A stretch of DNA of 64,000 nucleotides from Amblyomma americanum (lineage: Eukaryota > Arthropoda > Arachnida > Ixodida > Ixodidae), in the NCBI RefSeq assembly GCF_052857255.1, contig NC_135497.1:544274358-544338357 (forward strand), read 5' to 3'. Positions 41,341 to 54,931 of the stretch are shown here, one piece after another. A model generated the notes under the pieces. That model was not told the origin of the DNA, did not search any database, and was given only the letters and a program-made list of their open reading frames with translations. Positions within the stretch are counted from its first letter, which is position 1. Each line of letters begins with the position of its first letter. The position numbers were made by a program, and so were the translations under genes.

Positions 41341-42114
41341 TTCATGATGGCAGCCATTTCGTGTCTAAAAGAAAATTTGAATGGCGGAGAGGACATTCCT
41401 GTTGCTATGCTCATGGGTAGAAGCACCAAGAGAGAGAAGAGCCCCAGCAGACAGGCATTGACAGAGCTGTCTTAACGGGTGTTCTAGCAGACGCCTCCGT
41501 AAAGAAGAGTAGCGGCGGCCGCTGTAGGCGGCGGCGGCTGTAGGGGCCCTGATGTGAACTGATCAAGACGAAATATCAATGGCCACACCCTGACTTCAGG
41601 TGGGCAAGTCAGCTACACAAACATAGGCGGGTGATTCCACAGGAGATTAAACTGCCAAAGAATCCCAATTTTTAATATCCTTGATTATTTTATACATTGT
41701 GCACAGATTATTCAGCAGGCCGACAGTGAATAATCGTTTCTGAAATTTCTAATATTTCAGGAGAAAAAGCTCTAAACGACATCGTGGCATAGACAGTTTT
41801 CACACACAGCTCAAATTTCGAAATTTGCAGTGACCTAAGAATTGGTACATGGAAGCCATGATGGATGTATTTTGTATGCTAAAGGTACTGGTCAGAAAGA
41901 TTATGCCAAGCTTTTATGCACCATTTCAAAGAAGCTGCTGTTAGTGGGAAAAAGTTTTGAAAAGCACACGTCTCAAAATACGGCTATTTCTAGAATTTTA
42001 TTTCTGCGCAAATATACAGAATATCTCCTCCAAATTGCACAAAAGATGAACACCGAGGTACTAAAAGAGGGCACGCATTGTTATTGCTATATAAAATAGG
42101 GAAGTGCAAGAGGC
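41341..42114 (+). repeat. Long inverted repeat LIR2, left arm (about 775 bp)
   Basis: The arm from TTCATGATGGCAGCCATTTC to GGGAAGTGCAAGAGG pairs with the reverse complement of 43449-44221. Shared blocks include GCCATTCAAATTTTC-side sequence, TCTAATATTTCAGGAGAAAA and ACACCGAGGTACTAAA. Identity is visibly lower than in LIR1, with many substitutions and small gaps. Confidence 0.82.
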
Positions 42115-43448
42115 AATGGTCTGAATATTGAATTTTTGAGTATAGTAGTGTTTTTCAAAAATGAAAAGAAAAAACATTATTCCAGTTTTTCATAAAACTT
42201 TTGAAACGACTCTCTAGAAGGAGGCGAAGAATAATTCGAAATTAAATATTGCATTGCTTTGCTTGCAACAATGCTATACAATCTAATACCTTTAGCTTCA
42301 TGAACATCGGCAGGAGCACATAAATGAGGGGGCGGAAGGAGCAAACACATCCTCCGCTGCTCTAAATTATTTGATAATCTCAAGAGTGAGACCTCCACCA
42401 AGACAGATCATAGCTAATTAATATTGTGGATCTATATAAGACGTAAGCAGGATTTGGTGGTGCCTCTATCGCCGAGTGCTGCTAACAATTATGGGAGTGC
42501 GGCCCTTAGAGATGCATGCAAAGAAAAGTTTTGAATGTAATTTTCTTACTGCACAGTTGATCTAGGATGACATGCGCGTCCCCTGTCATTCCACTACGGG
42601 CATACCGTGGCTAATCGTCTTTCTTAATTGGCATTTGTTTTAGGATACATTTTTGTTGCTTTTTCAGTCCCAGTTCATTTATTTTTATTGGTAATGCTGG
42701 TCGAATGCTCGATATATGCTTAATTGGTTCAAGGTATGCAAGAGCGTATAGGCATTCGCTCATCTTATTTACAATTGTCTTTAAGCTTTTGGCTACTACA
42801 GAGACTCTAAAATGTGCTAATGAGGTCGTGGATCATAAATAAAAGACGAGAGGAGCCTACAAAACACAATGTGGATTTGTAAAACGGCTCTGCAAAGCCC
42901 ATATAGTAATGTTTAAAAAAAACAGTGGCTTTGAAGTTGTAGACTTCCACTTTCTTTTCTACTATATAGTCGGCCTTTCGTAAGCCAGGACAATCACACA
43001 GGTTACTGTGCGGCAGAAAAAGTATGTAGAGATCTTTTGTTTACATGCATTCCTGTGGGCCACACTCCCAGTATTTACCCGCACTCCTGTATACCATCGC
43101 CACCAAACCCTGTTTACGTCTCAGATCGGTGTTTGTGCCCGAAATGCAATTAGGTATGCTGTTTCTTGATTGAAAAGATCTCAGTCTTGGTATTTGAAGA
43201 AACTTTAGAGAACCGAAGGCGTGTTTGCTGCTTCCGCCTCCTCATTTAGGCGCCCCTGCCAATGCTCAGGAAGCTACAAGTTTGAGCTTGTATAACATTG
43301 CTGGAAACAGAATGCTGCAACGTGTTTTTTTCGTGTCCTTTTTCGCCCCCTGCTAAGGACTCGTTTCAGGAGTTAAAAAAGGACGATAGGGTATCTTTTC
43401 TTTGGATTATTTAAAAATACATTATTAAAACATTGTAGATTTAGGGCA
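42115..43448. other. Central region of LIR2
   Basis: About 1.3 kb between the arms. No transposase or other protein frame is recognised; the sequence is AT-rich. Confidence 0.5.
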
Positions 43449-44221
43449 ACACTTCTTGCAGTTCCCAAAACTATATAACAATAAAAATGTGTGCACTCCT
43501 TTAGTACCTCGGTGTATATTTATTGTGGAAATTACAAAACGATATTCCTTACATTTGCGGATGAAAAAATCTTCAATATAGCGTCATTTTGATACGTGTT
43601 CTCCTGGAAACTTTTTCTAATAAGCGACAGCTTCTTCACAATGGCGCATAAAAGCCTGACCTATTCATTCTCACCTCTACCTTTAGCATAGAAAATACAA
43701 CCATCATGGCTTTCATATATTCTTAGGTCATAGCAAAGTTGCAAAAGTGAGTTGTGCATGAAAGCCCTGCCTCTGCCACGATGTCGTTTCAAATTTTTTC
43801 TCCTGAAATATTAGAATTTTCACAAACAAAAATTTCCTGTTGGTCTTCTTAATAATCTGTGCACATTGTTAAAAATAATCAAGCGTCTTAAAAATTGGAA
43901 ACGTTTGGGCAGAATATTCTCGCGTGGAATCACCCAGCTAAATTGGTCGGGCTGATTTGGCCATGGGAAGTCAAGGTGTGGCCATTTATGTTTCGTATTG
44001 ATCAGTTCCCATCTCGGCTCCTACAGCCGCCGGGGCCTACAGCAGCCGCTACTCCCCTTTATGGAGATTGCTGCTAGAACGCCCGTTACGACAGGTCAGT
44101 CAATGTCTTTCTGCTGGGGCTGTTCTCTCTCTTGGTGCCTCTACCCTTGGGCAAAGCAACAATAATGTCCTCTCCGCCATTGAAAGTTTCCTTTCTGACA
44201 TGAAACGACTCCCATCATGAA
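43449..44221 (-). repeat. Long inverted repeat LIR2, right arm
   Basis: Reverse complement of the left arm, ending CATGAAACGACTCCCATCATGA. Just outside, 44262-44320 repeats a piece of the arm (TTTTTTCTCCTCAAATATTAG against TTTTTCTCCTGAAATATTAG at 43796), so the outer border is complex. Confidence 0.82.
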
Positions 44222-44469
44222 ACCTTTATGGATTCCATCTTATTCCACATATAAATTTTTTCTCCTCAAATATTAGCATTTGCACAACAGGAACTTCAAT
44301 GTTGGCCTACTGAGTGAAGTAAGTATAATATATAAAAAATAAAAAAAAACAAATAAATTTTGAAATATTTAGACATTTTGATCTCTAGTGGAAGCACCGA
44401 GTTATACCTGACCCGTTTGGTATCTTCGCCCCGTCCCCTTTCGTCTAGACCGGTGAATGGCGATCACAC

Positions 44470-44810
44470 CCGACGGAGATAGTTTCTTTCGTGTCTCACA
44501 CTCGCTCAGTAGGGGTTGTACACCGCGGACTCACCCTTTTGAACTCGCCAGATGAGGAGGTACGAAAGCGCGCTCGTCGGGTGACTGGCGCAGGAAGTGC
44601 ACACTCTTATGTCTGCCACATATGCCTCGTCCGGCGATCTGCAAACAAATGCAGCGCGCCCGAACTCCCGGACCTCAGTCATCCTCATGCAGTGCGGGCT
44701 GCTGGATCTCAGAGCTGCCTCTACAGCCTCAAGGTTATTCAGTATGGTGGAGTCCCCATCCACACGGAAAAAAAAACATCCGGAATGCAGCTTACTCCGC
44801 CACAAAAGAA
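44470..44810 (-). pseudogene. LINE ORF1 (gag-like) fragment
   Basis: The minus strand reads EAVEAALRSSSPHCMRMTEV then REFGRAAFVCRSPDEAYVADI and, after a frame change, FVPPHLASSKG...VRGVQ. This order recalls ORF1 proteins of RNase H-type tick LINEs, upstream of their zinc knuckles. The knuckles are not present. A stop interrupts the second part. The assignment is from memory. Confidence 0.5.
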
Positions 44811-44960
44811 GCAGTCATACGGCAACTCACCAGGGGAGAGACAGGCCGACCAGGACGAGCTCCCCTGGCCAGAAGAGCTTGTGGACATCAGAACGAGTTT
44901 CCGCGTTCTGTCACCCTAGAAAACAGGAAAAGAACTAAGGAAACAAAGCAAAAAATTTAA

Positions 44961-47900
44961 AAAAATAGCGCCGCACCCTCTGGTACTTAGCCGCAACCCA
45001 ACAAAGCCAGCCTCTAACCGCTTAAGATCTTTACTGCTTCGCTTCAGTTTTTTGTTTGGTTGGCCACAATTTTCTTGTTGGTGTTTTTGTTTCAGTGACG
45101 CATTTTTGTTGTATTTGCCTCTTTCACTAGAACTTTATTCTTCTTCTGGTCGTTGGCCTTAAGAACGCCAGAATAATACCTTCTGGTTCGTTTTCTCTTG
45201 CCTCCCCTTTGCTCAAAGAACGGCGCTCCTCAATGCTTGTGCCGATCGCCTTTTATTCATAGGTCAGGATGCCGGATGTTAAAAAAAAACAAGAACGGAA
45301 AAAAGAAAACCGAGACAGAGGATGCTAACTCAAATTTGGAGGAAGATAAGATACACTCAAGTTACCTCTCTATTAATTATAAAAGATTTGTCACGATTAG
45401 TGGTTTTTGTGTGGAGGCCAGTAAGAGCACCTTACGCATGCGCTTTTGCAGGTTTTTGCTCGTATTGAAATATTTATGTTGAGCCGTCCAGTTTCACGTG
45501 GCCCCTGACCGAGTGGGCCACGTGGTTGTGTTCACGGCTGCCATTCCTTTTTGTGGATTCTTATGCGCGCGCGCAATACAATAGATCCAACAAATCAAAT
45601 ATTGTGCCGCACCTATTGATAAAAACGGTGCAGTTTGCCAGCTCTCTGAAAAGCAGTATGCGTGCACTTCTCTGTTTCTTCGGGTATTCACGGTAAAAAT
45701 GCTCACATAGGCATAATCGCCCAATAAATTATAGCGATAGACGGTTGGACAGTGATAATTGCTGGAGACAGAAATCGATGTTAATGGAACGTCTAGCCGG
45801 AAATGCCTTAACTCGACACCATGAAGTTATTTTTCAAAGCTTTGTGTGCCCGCTTTAGTGTTCTTTGCCGTGTACGGCTAGAACAAAGCCTTCTGCCGTT
45901 ATCAACGCTCTGAGCTAGTGGGAGCGGAGACAGTATTTTCTAGTATACCACCGTGACATTCGTTGTGGCCTACAAATGAGCACTAGCTTTTCTGTCGGCT
46001 CTGAACAAACTGCTGTCTGGACCCCTGGTTGTCGTAGTACTAGAATACGACAACATGGCTCCTGAACACAATTGAAATGGATGCGTGGCCTTGCTTTGTG
46101 ACGTCGCCTATGCCTCTGGACCGTATGCACTAGAAGCTTCCCAGCTGCGCCTGCTGATTAAACCCTAGTTACTCCATGATGCCATAATGATAATGATGCC
46201 ATAAAAGTGATCAACAGAGACGTGAGTCGCACGACAAAGATAAAGTACTGAGCCGGATAATGTACTGCACTTTGAACCGGCGGAAGATGTGCAAGGTTTG
46301 TCATTTCGATGAGCAGAGTCGTGTGGGCCGGCCCAAGGCCTGTCACCACGACTAAAGGGACCGCGGGTGAAAAAGCACGAGGCAAGTGGAGCGACGTTTT
46401 TCCGGCAGGCACTCGTGTTCACGTGACGGATCAAAAGAGAGCACGACGTAGGGGACGAGAACGCATGTCCTGAAGACACGGCACTCCAAGGCTCCCGTCC
46501 GGAACGTGGTGGACTTGCCTTGATTGTAGGCAACGTGAATTGCGCCTGGAAACTGGAAATGACCGCAAACAGCGACTCGCTGTCATGACCAATTCGCTGG
46601 ATCATGATGACGACGAGGGCCAGTTGACAGTGTCGAAGCGATGCTGGCAGCAGCAGCGACCACGTCGAAGGAACCGCTGCGACTGTGCGAACAGCGTACT
46701 TCCTCCGACTCGATGTTAGCCAAAGCCCTCAACTACATCGCGTTGGAAGAAGGACGTTGTGCGCAGAGTCGTCGCGGCTGTTACAAGGTGCGTGGTACTG
46801 GTCGACCGGTGCAATGAAATAATGAAGAGTGTTTTGTCAACCTGCTCTCAGTCGGATTAACAGAGCTGACAGCTCATAAACTGCAATACGGATTCTGAAG
46901 AAGGTGCACAAAGACTCTGTGCAGGCGAAGAAGAGTTGACACGCCAGTGTCCCCACACTAACAAAAAAGAGAGTGTAATCGTTGCTGCACCACAGAAGTT
47001 TAACCATTCTAAAGACGCAGCGTACCACATCCGGGATTCCACACAGGCAAGACGGTTGCCTTTTTCTCACAACGCTGTCAGCGGTCGAGCTCCTTTGCGC
47101 TGGAAAAAGGTGCTGGTCAGACACGTCTCGCAATACTCGCTCCGTCCTGTGCATTCGTCTTTCTAACGACACTTGGCGAAATCGAGGCCCCATTACCGCT
47201 GTTTGTACGACCTTCAAAAGAGTCCTTCAAATTGTGCCAAATAGAGGGGCCATTTTAGCTGACGTATCCTCAAAATTATCTCACGTCTTTAAAATACTGT
47301 CGGGCTCACCATCAATTAATGTCGACGTTCCGCATTGTCATCCTTGTTTTCCAGATTTTATGCATGGATGACACAATTTAATTATCCTGGGGCACGCTTT
47401 ACAATTCTTTTAGAATGGAAAGAACCGTATTTCCAACGGAGTTATTATATCTTGTTGCGCTGCAGGATGTCACATACAAACACTGCGTCAGAACAATAAA
47501 GAAAGATTTGTTGTACATTTGAATGACTTGATAACGAAGCGCTAAGGGCTTCCAAAATCTTTCCTTGTAGAGGCCACTTCGTGATTAAGGTCTTGCGCCG
47601 TATCCCACTTATTAGAGCAAACTAAGCACGTTCGGCGCAGAATGCTTTATTTAAATTGAATCTAAAAGATGCTTCATGAAAAGAGTTGCTAATTTTCTTC
47701 CGGCAACGTCGTCCAAGGGAATGTACAACTGCAGCACACCTTATTACATCGAGGTTGGAGGCACGCTCTGTGCCACGCGCAATTTCCATTGCTTGGCGAA
47801 AGTATAATTTGCCATCCGAACCTTGTGACCGAGGTCTAGCAGAATACATTGCAGCATACTTGTGGGTGCGGTGTAGGCATAAAAATAAAAATCTATAATT

Positions 47901-50900
47901 AATTCAGCTAATAAAATAAAAAACAACTAAATAAACATGCAGACAACTAAACAATGTTCAACAGTCTCAGTGCAAACAGCCGTTTACGATTGGCAACGAG
48001 GTGCTGGAAGCTTCAAACACGCTTCACACTACGTTGCCGCCATATTGTCAAACACAGTAGCGCAATATTCTCCCTGGCGTTTCTTCTCCATTTCAGTTTT
48101 TTTCCTTGCAACATGTGCGGCTCAATTGTGCGCGGTGCCTGAAGAGCTGGTTTGTTTGACACAAGGACCCGGCGTGATTCCAACAGGCGAAAGCATTCAT
48201 TAAAGACTATTGCCTATCTGCGCTCTGTGATGCATAGTCGGGTCAGCTGCCGCGATGTAGTATGAAAGAGCCGCAGCGCTTCTGGTGGCAGTCCAGAGCG
48301 TAACGGGCTGCCGGAAAGGTAGACGCGCCCTACCGGTCGAGCCACTGTAATATGTTCTAGTTCACTATAATGATGTCATTCTAACTGTTTCAGTGTTGCC
48401 GGTGAAATAAAATGCTGTGGCTTCGTAGACAGTACTTCTGTGCAGTAAATTTATATGATCAGGCCTGTTTGCATTATATTGTTACATATCTATGGTGATA
48501 AAAAGATGGTATGCATTTTTCAGAGGAGGACCTACATCATCCTGTTCATATTTAATGCAGGTTGCCAGCAGATGGTTTTGCTGCTTGCCCTACAAGCAGT
48601 GTCACTGCCACACTGGTCCAGGCCCTGCCCTTTTTCCGCTTTGAAAAGCTGCGAAAGCTGTGATTTCTTCAGTGAGTGCATCATTTAGAACTTTCTTATA
48701 GATTTAAGAACATATAAGATGTCATTAACACATTCAACACTTCTCTTTTGAAATGAGCAATGTTCTGATGTTTGTATGTGAAGACTTCTGCTTGCCGATT
48801 TATTGTAGAAGATGCCTTTTTGAACTGCTCATTGGACTACACAACCCAGCATTCCTGCTTCCCTTTGGTCAGAGTGACTGAAAAACTATTGTTTCTGTTG
48901 TCGCTATGTCAGCAGAATAATCATTAGAGCATGGTCCTGCATTACCAGCTTGTAACGGATGATGGAAAGTTCGCAGTAGCAGTACCAGTTGCTTATTCCC
49001 TGTAATTTTTCCAGTACTGTAATGTACTCCCATAGTACCGTGGTCTGATGGAGGATATAAACTCATAGCAGGGTGAACTAATATTGTGCACATATAGACT
49101 AAAAACTGTTTGTGTTCTGTCATTCACAGTTTATGAATATTGGATTCTGCAGCTTTTTATCCCTCTGTGATTGTGAAAGTGTTCACTTAAGATTTATAGG
49201 GACACTTACAATAAATTAAAGTTTACCTGTATAAAGCCTATGTAATTATAAACACAATGAGACCACTCTCACAAAAGTGAAGCTTTTGTAAACTAGCGAT
49301 GACCAAACAACAAAATACTAGTGTTACCATGGCCGTCCGGGTTAGCAACTGTGCGTGTCTACAGTTAGTTTTTGGCAGGGATAGCAGAGGCTTTGCTACA
49401 CTGTTATTCACTTGAGAACGATGGCAACCAGTCTTTGGGTGTGTATGTCAGGAGCTTGAATCGAGTATTTGGATGACGAGTTTGAATCAAGTATTAGGAA
49501 ATATCAAAATTCAATTACCTCCGTCCTAAATTGGTTCAGGCTGCCATACAAACATTAATGTACCAAGAAAGAGCCAGAGAGTGTACCAAGAACATTATTT
49601 AGATTCTAATTAGCATGACTGGGTAGAAGTGAGATTTATGAATCCGTCACTGCATTCCAAATGCCCCACATATTGCGCTCTACCAGCACCAGTTTGTTGA
49701 AGAAAATTCATTCAAGCTGATCCTAGCGTGCATTATCTAAGCTAAAATTTTGACAAAAAAGATTGTGAGGTGATGTGAGTTTGACCATTTCTGAAAGGCT
49801 AAAAAACCAGGCACTGCTCAATAATAATCAAAAATCAAAATATTTAGAAAACACTGCACAAATATTCTAATGGCATGTGCACATATTCTGGTTTTTGATA
49901 TGATTCAGATCCTGTATTTTTGTATGCTATAAGTAGTTTTAAGTTTAAATAAAATTTAGAAATTTACCATTTTGACATTTAAAAAAATATCAACTTCCTC
50001 TCAGAATGGCCTTCTTGCCTACCTAAATTTCTATTACCAATAAAAGTTGTTATAGCTGATTAAACTGAATGTGTCGAAGTGAAATAAAATACTGAAGTTG
50101 GAGAAAAGTGTTTCGGAGCATAAGTAAATACTTTTTTTATTTCACCTTGAGGTGGTCGAAGTCAAAATACAGATGATGGCAGGTTTAGTAGAACAAGTTA
50201 TTGGCTTTAATTTCTGAAGTTTTAACTGAGGTGGTTTTTGTTCAAAGCGAGAAAAAGATTTTTAAAGTCGAGCTCTCGTGCTACAAGTTGCGTCATCTCT
50301 CAACGCTTCATCGAGTAACACAGTACCTATCATGACACATTTATGGCCACATAACCACTTCAGTTTACCCTCACTCACTGTAGTGCATGTTAAGGGCTGG
50401 AGCGAAGGCAGGTATCGCATGACATTCGGCTCAGCGAATTGGCATGAAAGACTTATCATTCGAAATGGCGTCAGCGAAGACATCTATGCATACACGCATA
50501 CCTACGCGTTAATATACGCAGTACCTACGTAGTGTAGAATTTATGGAGTAGCAACCGGTGCTGGCTGACGCTACTTCACCCCCTTTCGGAGGCTACCATG
50601 AGCCATGAAGCCGCATTTATTGTGTATTTTTTTCTTTTAGTAGCATTATATAACACTACAGCAATTCTGCTCTCGTCAATGAATGGCTTTAACCAAGTGT
50701 TCAAGCAACCTTTTTTTTGTAGTGACTGAAGTGGCAGAGGTATATTGGTACACGTGAAAAAGTATTTGGACAATGCACAACATCAATTTCAACACTGGAC
50801 GTCTTCTTTACCATAACAGTTGAAGAGTGCAAAGTAGTCTGTGTAAAGAAATGAATATAAAGGTTAACTGGTAATTAAGATTCTAGCTGCAAGGATAATA

Positions 50901-53765
50901 TTCGTGTGGATGACACATAATTAAATAAAACCACTGCAAAACCTGCGTAACTCATTATTAATGATAGCGTTTTACGTGTATATCCACTGCACCCAGTCAC
51001 CAATTACAAAATGAAAGCCTTTCAGCACAATTCATACGTTAGGCACGTTGTAAGCAACAAGACATATCATCTCAGACAAGACTGTCTGGAGCAGGTACGT
51101 ATCAACACACATGAAGTGTCCAACCCTAAAAGCTGTCCTGCATTCGAACTCATAACACCACCTGATTTTTCTATTTATAACACAACCAACATGTCCGCAT
51201 GGTAATCTCGTGGACATGCAGTACGCATTTTCTCCACTAAAGTCCTTCCGCTATATGTCTACTAGTAGTGTTTAAAAGCTACACAGTGATAACTAGTCCT
51301 TATAAAATTCTATTTATTGCCTAGTACATGCAAGTGCAGGTATGTGCTAGCAAACCAGCCAGCACAAGCAATCTGTTCAATTAGGACAACCACAGACACC
51401 TGCAATAGCTGATTAGGAGGAACAAAATCATTTACACAAAGCAAGGACACAGCTAAGGGAAGAGTGGTGTCAGCTCTGGTTTAGGCACAGCTTCATTTAT
51501 TTCAAGTGTTTGGAAATTTTCTGTTTTAAAGACACTGGTGGAAAAGAGCTAACAACGAATTCTCACGTTTTTTTTCTGTTTAAACATCGCTCAGTGCGGT
51601 TTTTGGTATAATGCCATTTCAGCACAACGTGATGCGAGACGGCGAACCTTGGGCCTACTAGTGCACCTCTTCGTGTACTACAAACAGTGCACAGCCCCTA
51701 AGAGGCGCTCTAACGCAGGCTCTGCAGCAGTATTTAGCCCACAACATCTTGCAATAAGCTTCCCATCAAGAGAACACTGAAACACCAAATCCCACATTGA
51801 GACCTGCCTGTAGCAAAGGCTACACATCTGCAAGTGCACTCTTATACTGCATGTTGGAACACTGACACTGACTAGAAAAAAATTTATGCAAGACATATTA
51901 TGGCATGAAATTCGCTTTTACTTGCGCTGTTTAAAGCTTACTATGAGACTCTTCACCGAGTACGTGGCTTTGACCCTTGCTTTCTTTTACAGGAAAACTA
52001 TCGGCAGCTTTTGACGACCAAGAGGGGGCACTCTCAATTGGTCCAATATGGTGGAGTTACCGAGCACTAGCTTCTGGGGTCAGCCTAGGCAGCATCGCAC
52101 TTCCTTGAAAATTTCTTGAAATACGCTTTTTGACGATAGTGTCAGCATTGTATGAAACAAGCAGTCTCACTTCTCGAGGGTGTGAAGGAACATCACTGTG
52201 TGCCATTTGAAAATGACCAGCGAGAGTTCGGAGCAGGAAATTTCAAACCTGCGCTTTGGAGACAATTTTAAATTTATGACATCGAGTATGAAGGCAAATC
52301 TAGAAGCACAATCTTGAGCATTTAACGTTGAAGGTAAGCAGAACCTTGTCACTGTCAATAAAACAAGCTAGAAAAGTTTTCCAGCCACTGGCCACTTGAA
52401 TTTTAACTGATAAAGCTGTGTCCCTGTACACTTTTTTCACACTCATAAATTTCATCATTGACCGTGTGCTGCTTTAAAGAGGGATTTCTACTCTCGTGTA
52501 TTGGTGGAAAGTGATGAAAATGAGGTTTTTTTTTTTTGTGCACTGCCTTTTCAGTGTATTAATTACATCTCTTGCACTTAGTTTGCTTGGAAGCATTGAA
52601 TGGAAGGCATATAATGAATGCAAAACCATTGTGATACAATTCTTTTCAGTAAATTACATTCAATTCTTACAAGTAATTTGTCTGTCTGACTGATTCCAGA
52701 GACAATGAAGGCACAGGGCAATCAAAGTGCAAAAAAATGAGAAAGGAAAGAACTTTGTATGAAATCATTACATCAGCCTGCACCTCCCCCCCCCCACTCC
52801 ACGCTTTCTGTGCTAAGAAAGCACCATATCACCAAACACGAATGCTGTATTAAGGCCTGCATTTACAAAAACAGGCATGCAAAAAGGAGTTGGTGCATGA
52901 AATGTGCCACTGGTCTTGTGTAAGCATGTGCAAATAGTGGTTTCGAAGTGAACAGCAATTTCTTTCGAATAATTTTTAAAGAAAATACTAATTCGAATAC
53001 TGGTACACCATAAAATGTTGAACGGCAGGATAGGTCTTTTCGTAATCATGTATTTTTCATACACTCAAGACCACAGCAGCAAAAAAAAAATTCACTGAAG
53101 CTCTGTCACGCTCAATGAAGCCGTGTAGCACTCATTAAAGGTTTGTCGACTTTCTGCAAAAATGGCAATCAGAAATGCGCCTTTTTAAGAGGCTTGCGCA
53201 TGCGTGCTCAGACTCCACTGTTTGAAAATTAAACAGCCAGCTCCTGCTGCCCATGCGCTGTTGATGATAGCGCGAGACGCATGAGATAGATGGCGCCAGC
53301 TATCAAGCACACGCCACTTCGCAGGCGCAGCTGCCTCATCGTGGAGCCAGATCGCGCCTGCGTCTCCGATGTGCGTTAGTTTTCAACCCGCAGCAGATAA
53401 ATTGTCGCCACTCGCCAGAAAGCCCATCTTATGAAAAAAGGCGGACTGGGCAGCCAACATACATGCGGTGCCGACGCATCTGTGGGATGAGAGATCTACA
53501 CTGGGGCCTCCAAGTGCTGTCTTTCATTGCGATTGCGTCGTTTCGTAGCTGTTGCTTTTAAGCAATGACTCCATGACACCTGCTAGGAGCAGGTATCATG
53601 GCTCCTCGTGTCAGGCGTCTGAATGGGGCTCCGATCTCTATATGTCCCATGCTATCTCCCCTTCACGCTCGTGCCATCGCGGTTTTTTAGCCAATTTCAC
53701 GCAGAGAAGGGCAGCTGCGGAATCAACAATCAGCTGAGACTCGTTCCGCGGAAGTCAAGGGAGAC
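44961..53765. other. About 8.8 kb with no recognised gene or element
   Basis: AT-rich overall. A minus-strand frame at 47622-47849 (containing ASNLDVIRCAAVVHSLGRRC) looks somewhat protein-like but is unplaced. A C10 run is at about 52787. A GAATA/TATTC-rich piece near 52925-53010 resembles 55395-55512. From 53160 to 53540 GC rises; nothing is identified there. Confidence 0.4.
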
Positions 53766-53826
53766 GTATGTATCAGCAGCGCAAACACAAAAAGGAAGAA
53801 GAAGGAGAAGATAGTACAGAGCGCTG
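53766..53826 (+). repeat. Inverted terminal repeat of Penelope-like fragment (3' side)
   Basis: GTATGTATCAGCAGCGCAAA through GATAGTACAGAGCGCTG recurs inverted at 54871-54928 with one 3-base length difference. Confidence 0.9.
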
Positions 53827-54219
53827 AACTTCAAACTTTTATTTGAACGAAAACTGAACCCGCGCTTATATACACACACCAAGAAAAGCCCACCAGAGGG
53901 AGTGATCAAGCCACTCGAACAAACTGGGACCCACACGAATTTACAGTGCAACAAAGATAACAGGAATCACGCTATACAATGAGATCAAAGGTGTGGAGCA
54001 TGAATGACTTGTGTAAACAAAATGGGAAAACAGGGATGAGTATGCGCGAGTGACAAAACAGAGTGAGGGCGCGATTTTGCTAAAAAACCAAAAACATGAG
54101 AGAGCAAGAATACGAAAAAAATAGCGAAACGAAGGATGAGCGCCAAAAAATTAACACGGCTAGAACGAAAAAGCGACATGTGAAGTGTGCCTCTAAAAAC
54201 CGCTAAAAACCGGGTAAAA

Positions 54220-54870
54220 TCAGATAAAACCAGACAGGAAGGTGATTTCTTTTTGAGATAATGAAATAGAAGGGGTGCTAACGCAACTTTCCTTAAGCCC
54301 TGAGATGTGGGCTTCTTCAATGATTTCGCGCGTTATTTGGTTTTTATGTTTTTTCAAGACAGTTGCCTTCTTAAAGTTAGGAATGCATTTCTTTTTGCTG
54401 TCACATACCAGGCAATGTGCGGGCAAGTTCCTCAATGGCGCCCCAGTTAAGTCGTTCTTGTGTTCTATTAACCTTTCATTTAAACATCTTCCTGTTTGGC
54501 GTATGTAAGGCTTACCGCAAGGTAAAGGGATGGAATACAGGGCGCCCTCCACACAAGGCACAAAAGGGTCTCGGTGCCGGGTTGTACAGCTACTGTTCTT
54601 TTTCATTTTGTTCACTTTGTTGCACAGGCTAGGCAAGCACAGTGGGGCTGAAAAGACAACGTCTACACCTGCTTTTTTACCAATTTTCTTAAGATTATGA
54701 GATATTTGGTGCAGATACGGCAAAACGGCAACCCTTTTGTTCCGCTGTCGGGTGTCATCCGGGGCTTCCCTATCATGCTTCATACCTCTCAGGACTTTTT
54801 TTGCTATTGATGACAAGAGAGATTGCGGGTACCCTGATTGCGTCAGCCTCAACACCTGCCTCAACAGCCT
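54220..54870 (-). CDS. Penelope-like GIY-YIG endonuclease domain
   Basis: About 215 codons are open. The linker region has KRVAVLPYLHQISHNLKK (residues 44-61) and VVFSAPLCLPSLCNKV, then Cys-rich CTTRHRDPFVPC. The nuclease reads ALYSIPLPCGKPYIRQTGR (108-126) followed by CLNERLIEHK with Arg131 and His135, then HCLVCDSKKKC and KATVLKKHKNQITREIIE. In relatives the motif reads VYxIPLxCGKxYVGQTGR; here the Gly after the YI pair is Arg122, so activity is doubtful. The frame is otherwise open, suggesting modest age. The RT that should precede it is missing: the inverted repeat abuts instead. Confidence 0.85.
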   Translation of the reverse strand, partial: RLLRQVLRLTQSGYPQSLLSSIAKKVLRGMKHDREAPDDTRQRNKRVAVLPYLHQISHNLKKIGKKAGVDVVFSAPLCLPSLCNKVNKMKKNSSCTTRHRDPFVPCVEGALYSIPLPCGKPYIRQTGRCLNERLIEHKNDLTGAPLRNLPAHCLVCDSKKKCIPNFKKATVLKKHKNQITREIIEEAHISGLKESCVSTPSISLSQKEITFLSGFI

Positions 54871-54928
54871 CAGCGCTCTGTACTATCTTCTCCTTCTTCC
54901 TTTTTGTGTTTGCGCTGCTGATACATAT
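54871..54928 (-). repeat. Inverted terminal repeat of Penelope-like fragment (5' side)
   Basis: Reverse complement of 53766-53826, joined directly to the truncated coding region. Confidence 0.9.
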
Positions 54929-54931
54929 GGA

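Larger units (their letters stand above)
53766..54928 (-). mobile_element. Penelope-like element, 5'-truncated, bounded by inverted repeats
   Basis: On the minus strand: inverted repeat, endonuclease frame (54870-54220), a T-rich 3' untranslated region with TTCAAATAAAAGTTTG near 53840, then the same repeat inverted. Penelope-like elements are known for such pseudo-LTRs in varied orientation. The reverse transcriptase is absent. Confidence 0.85.
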
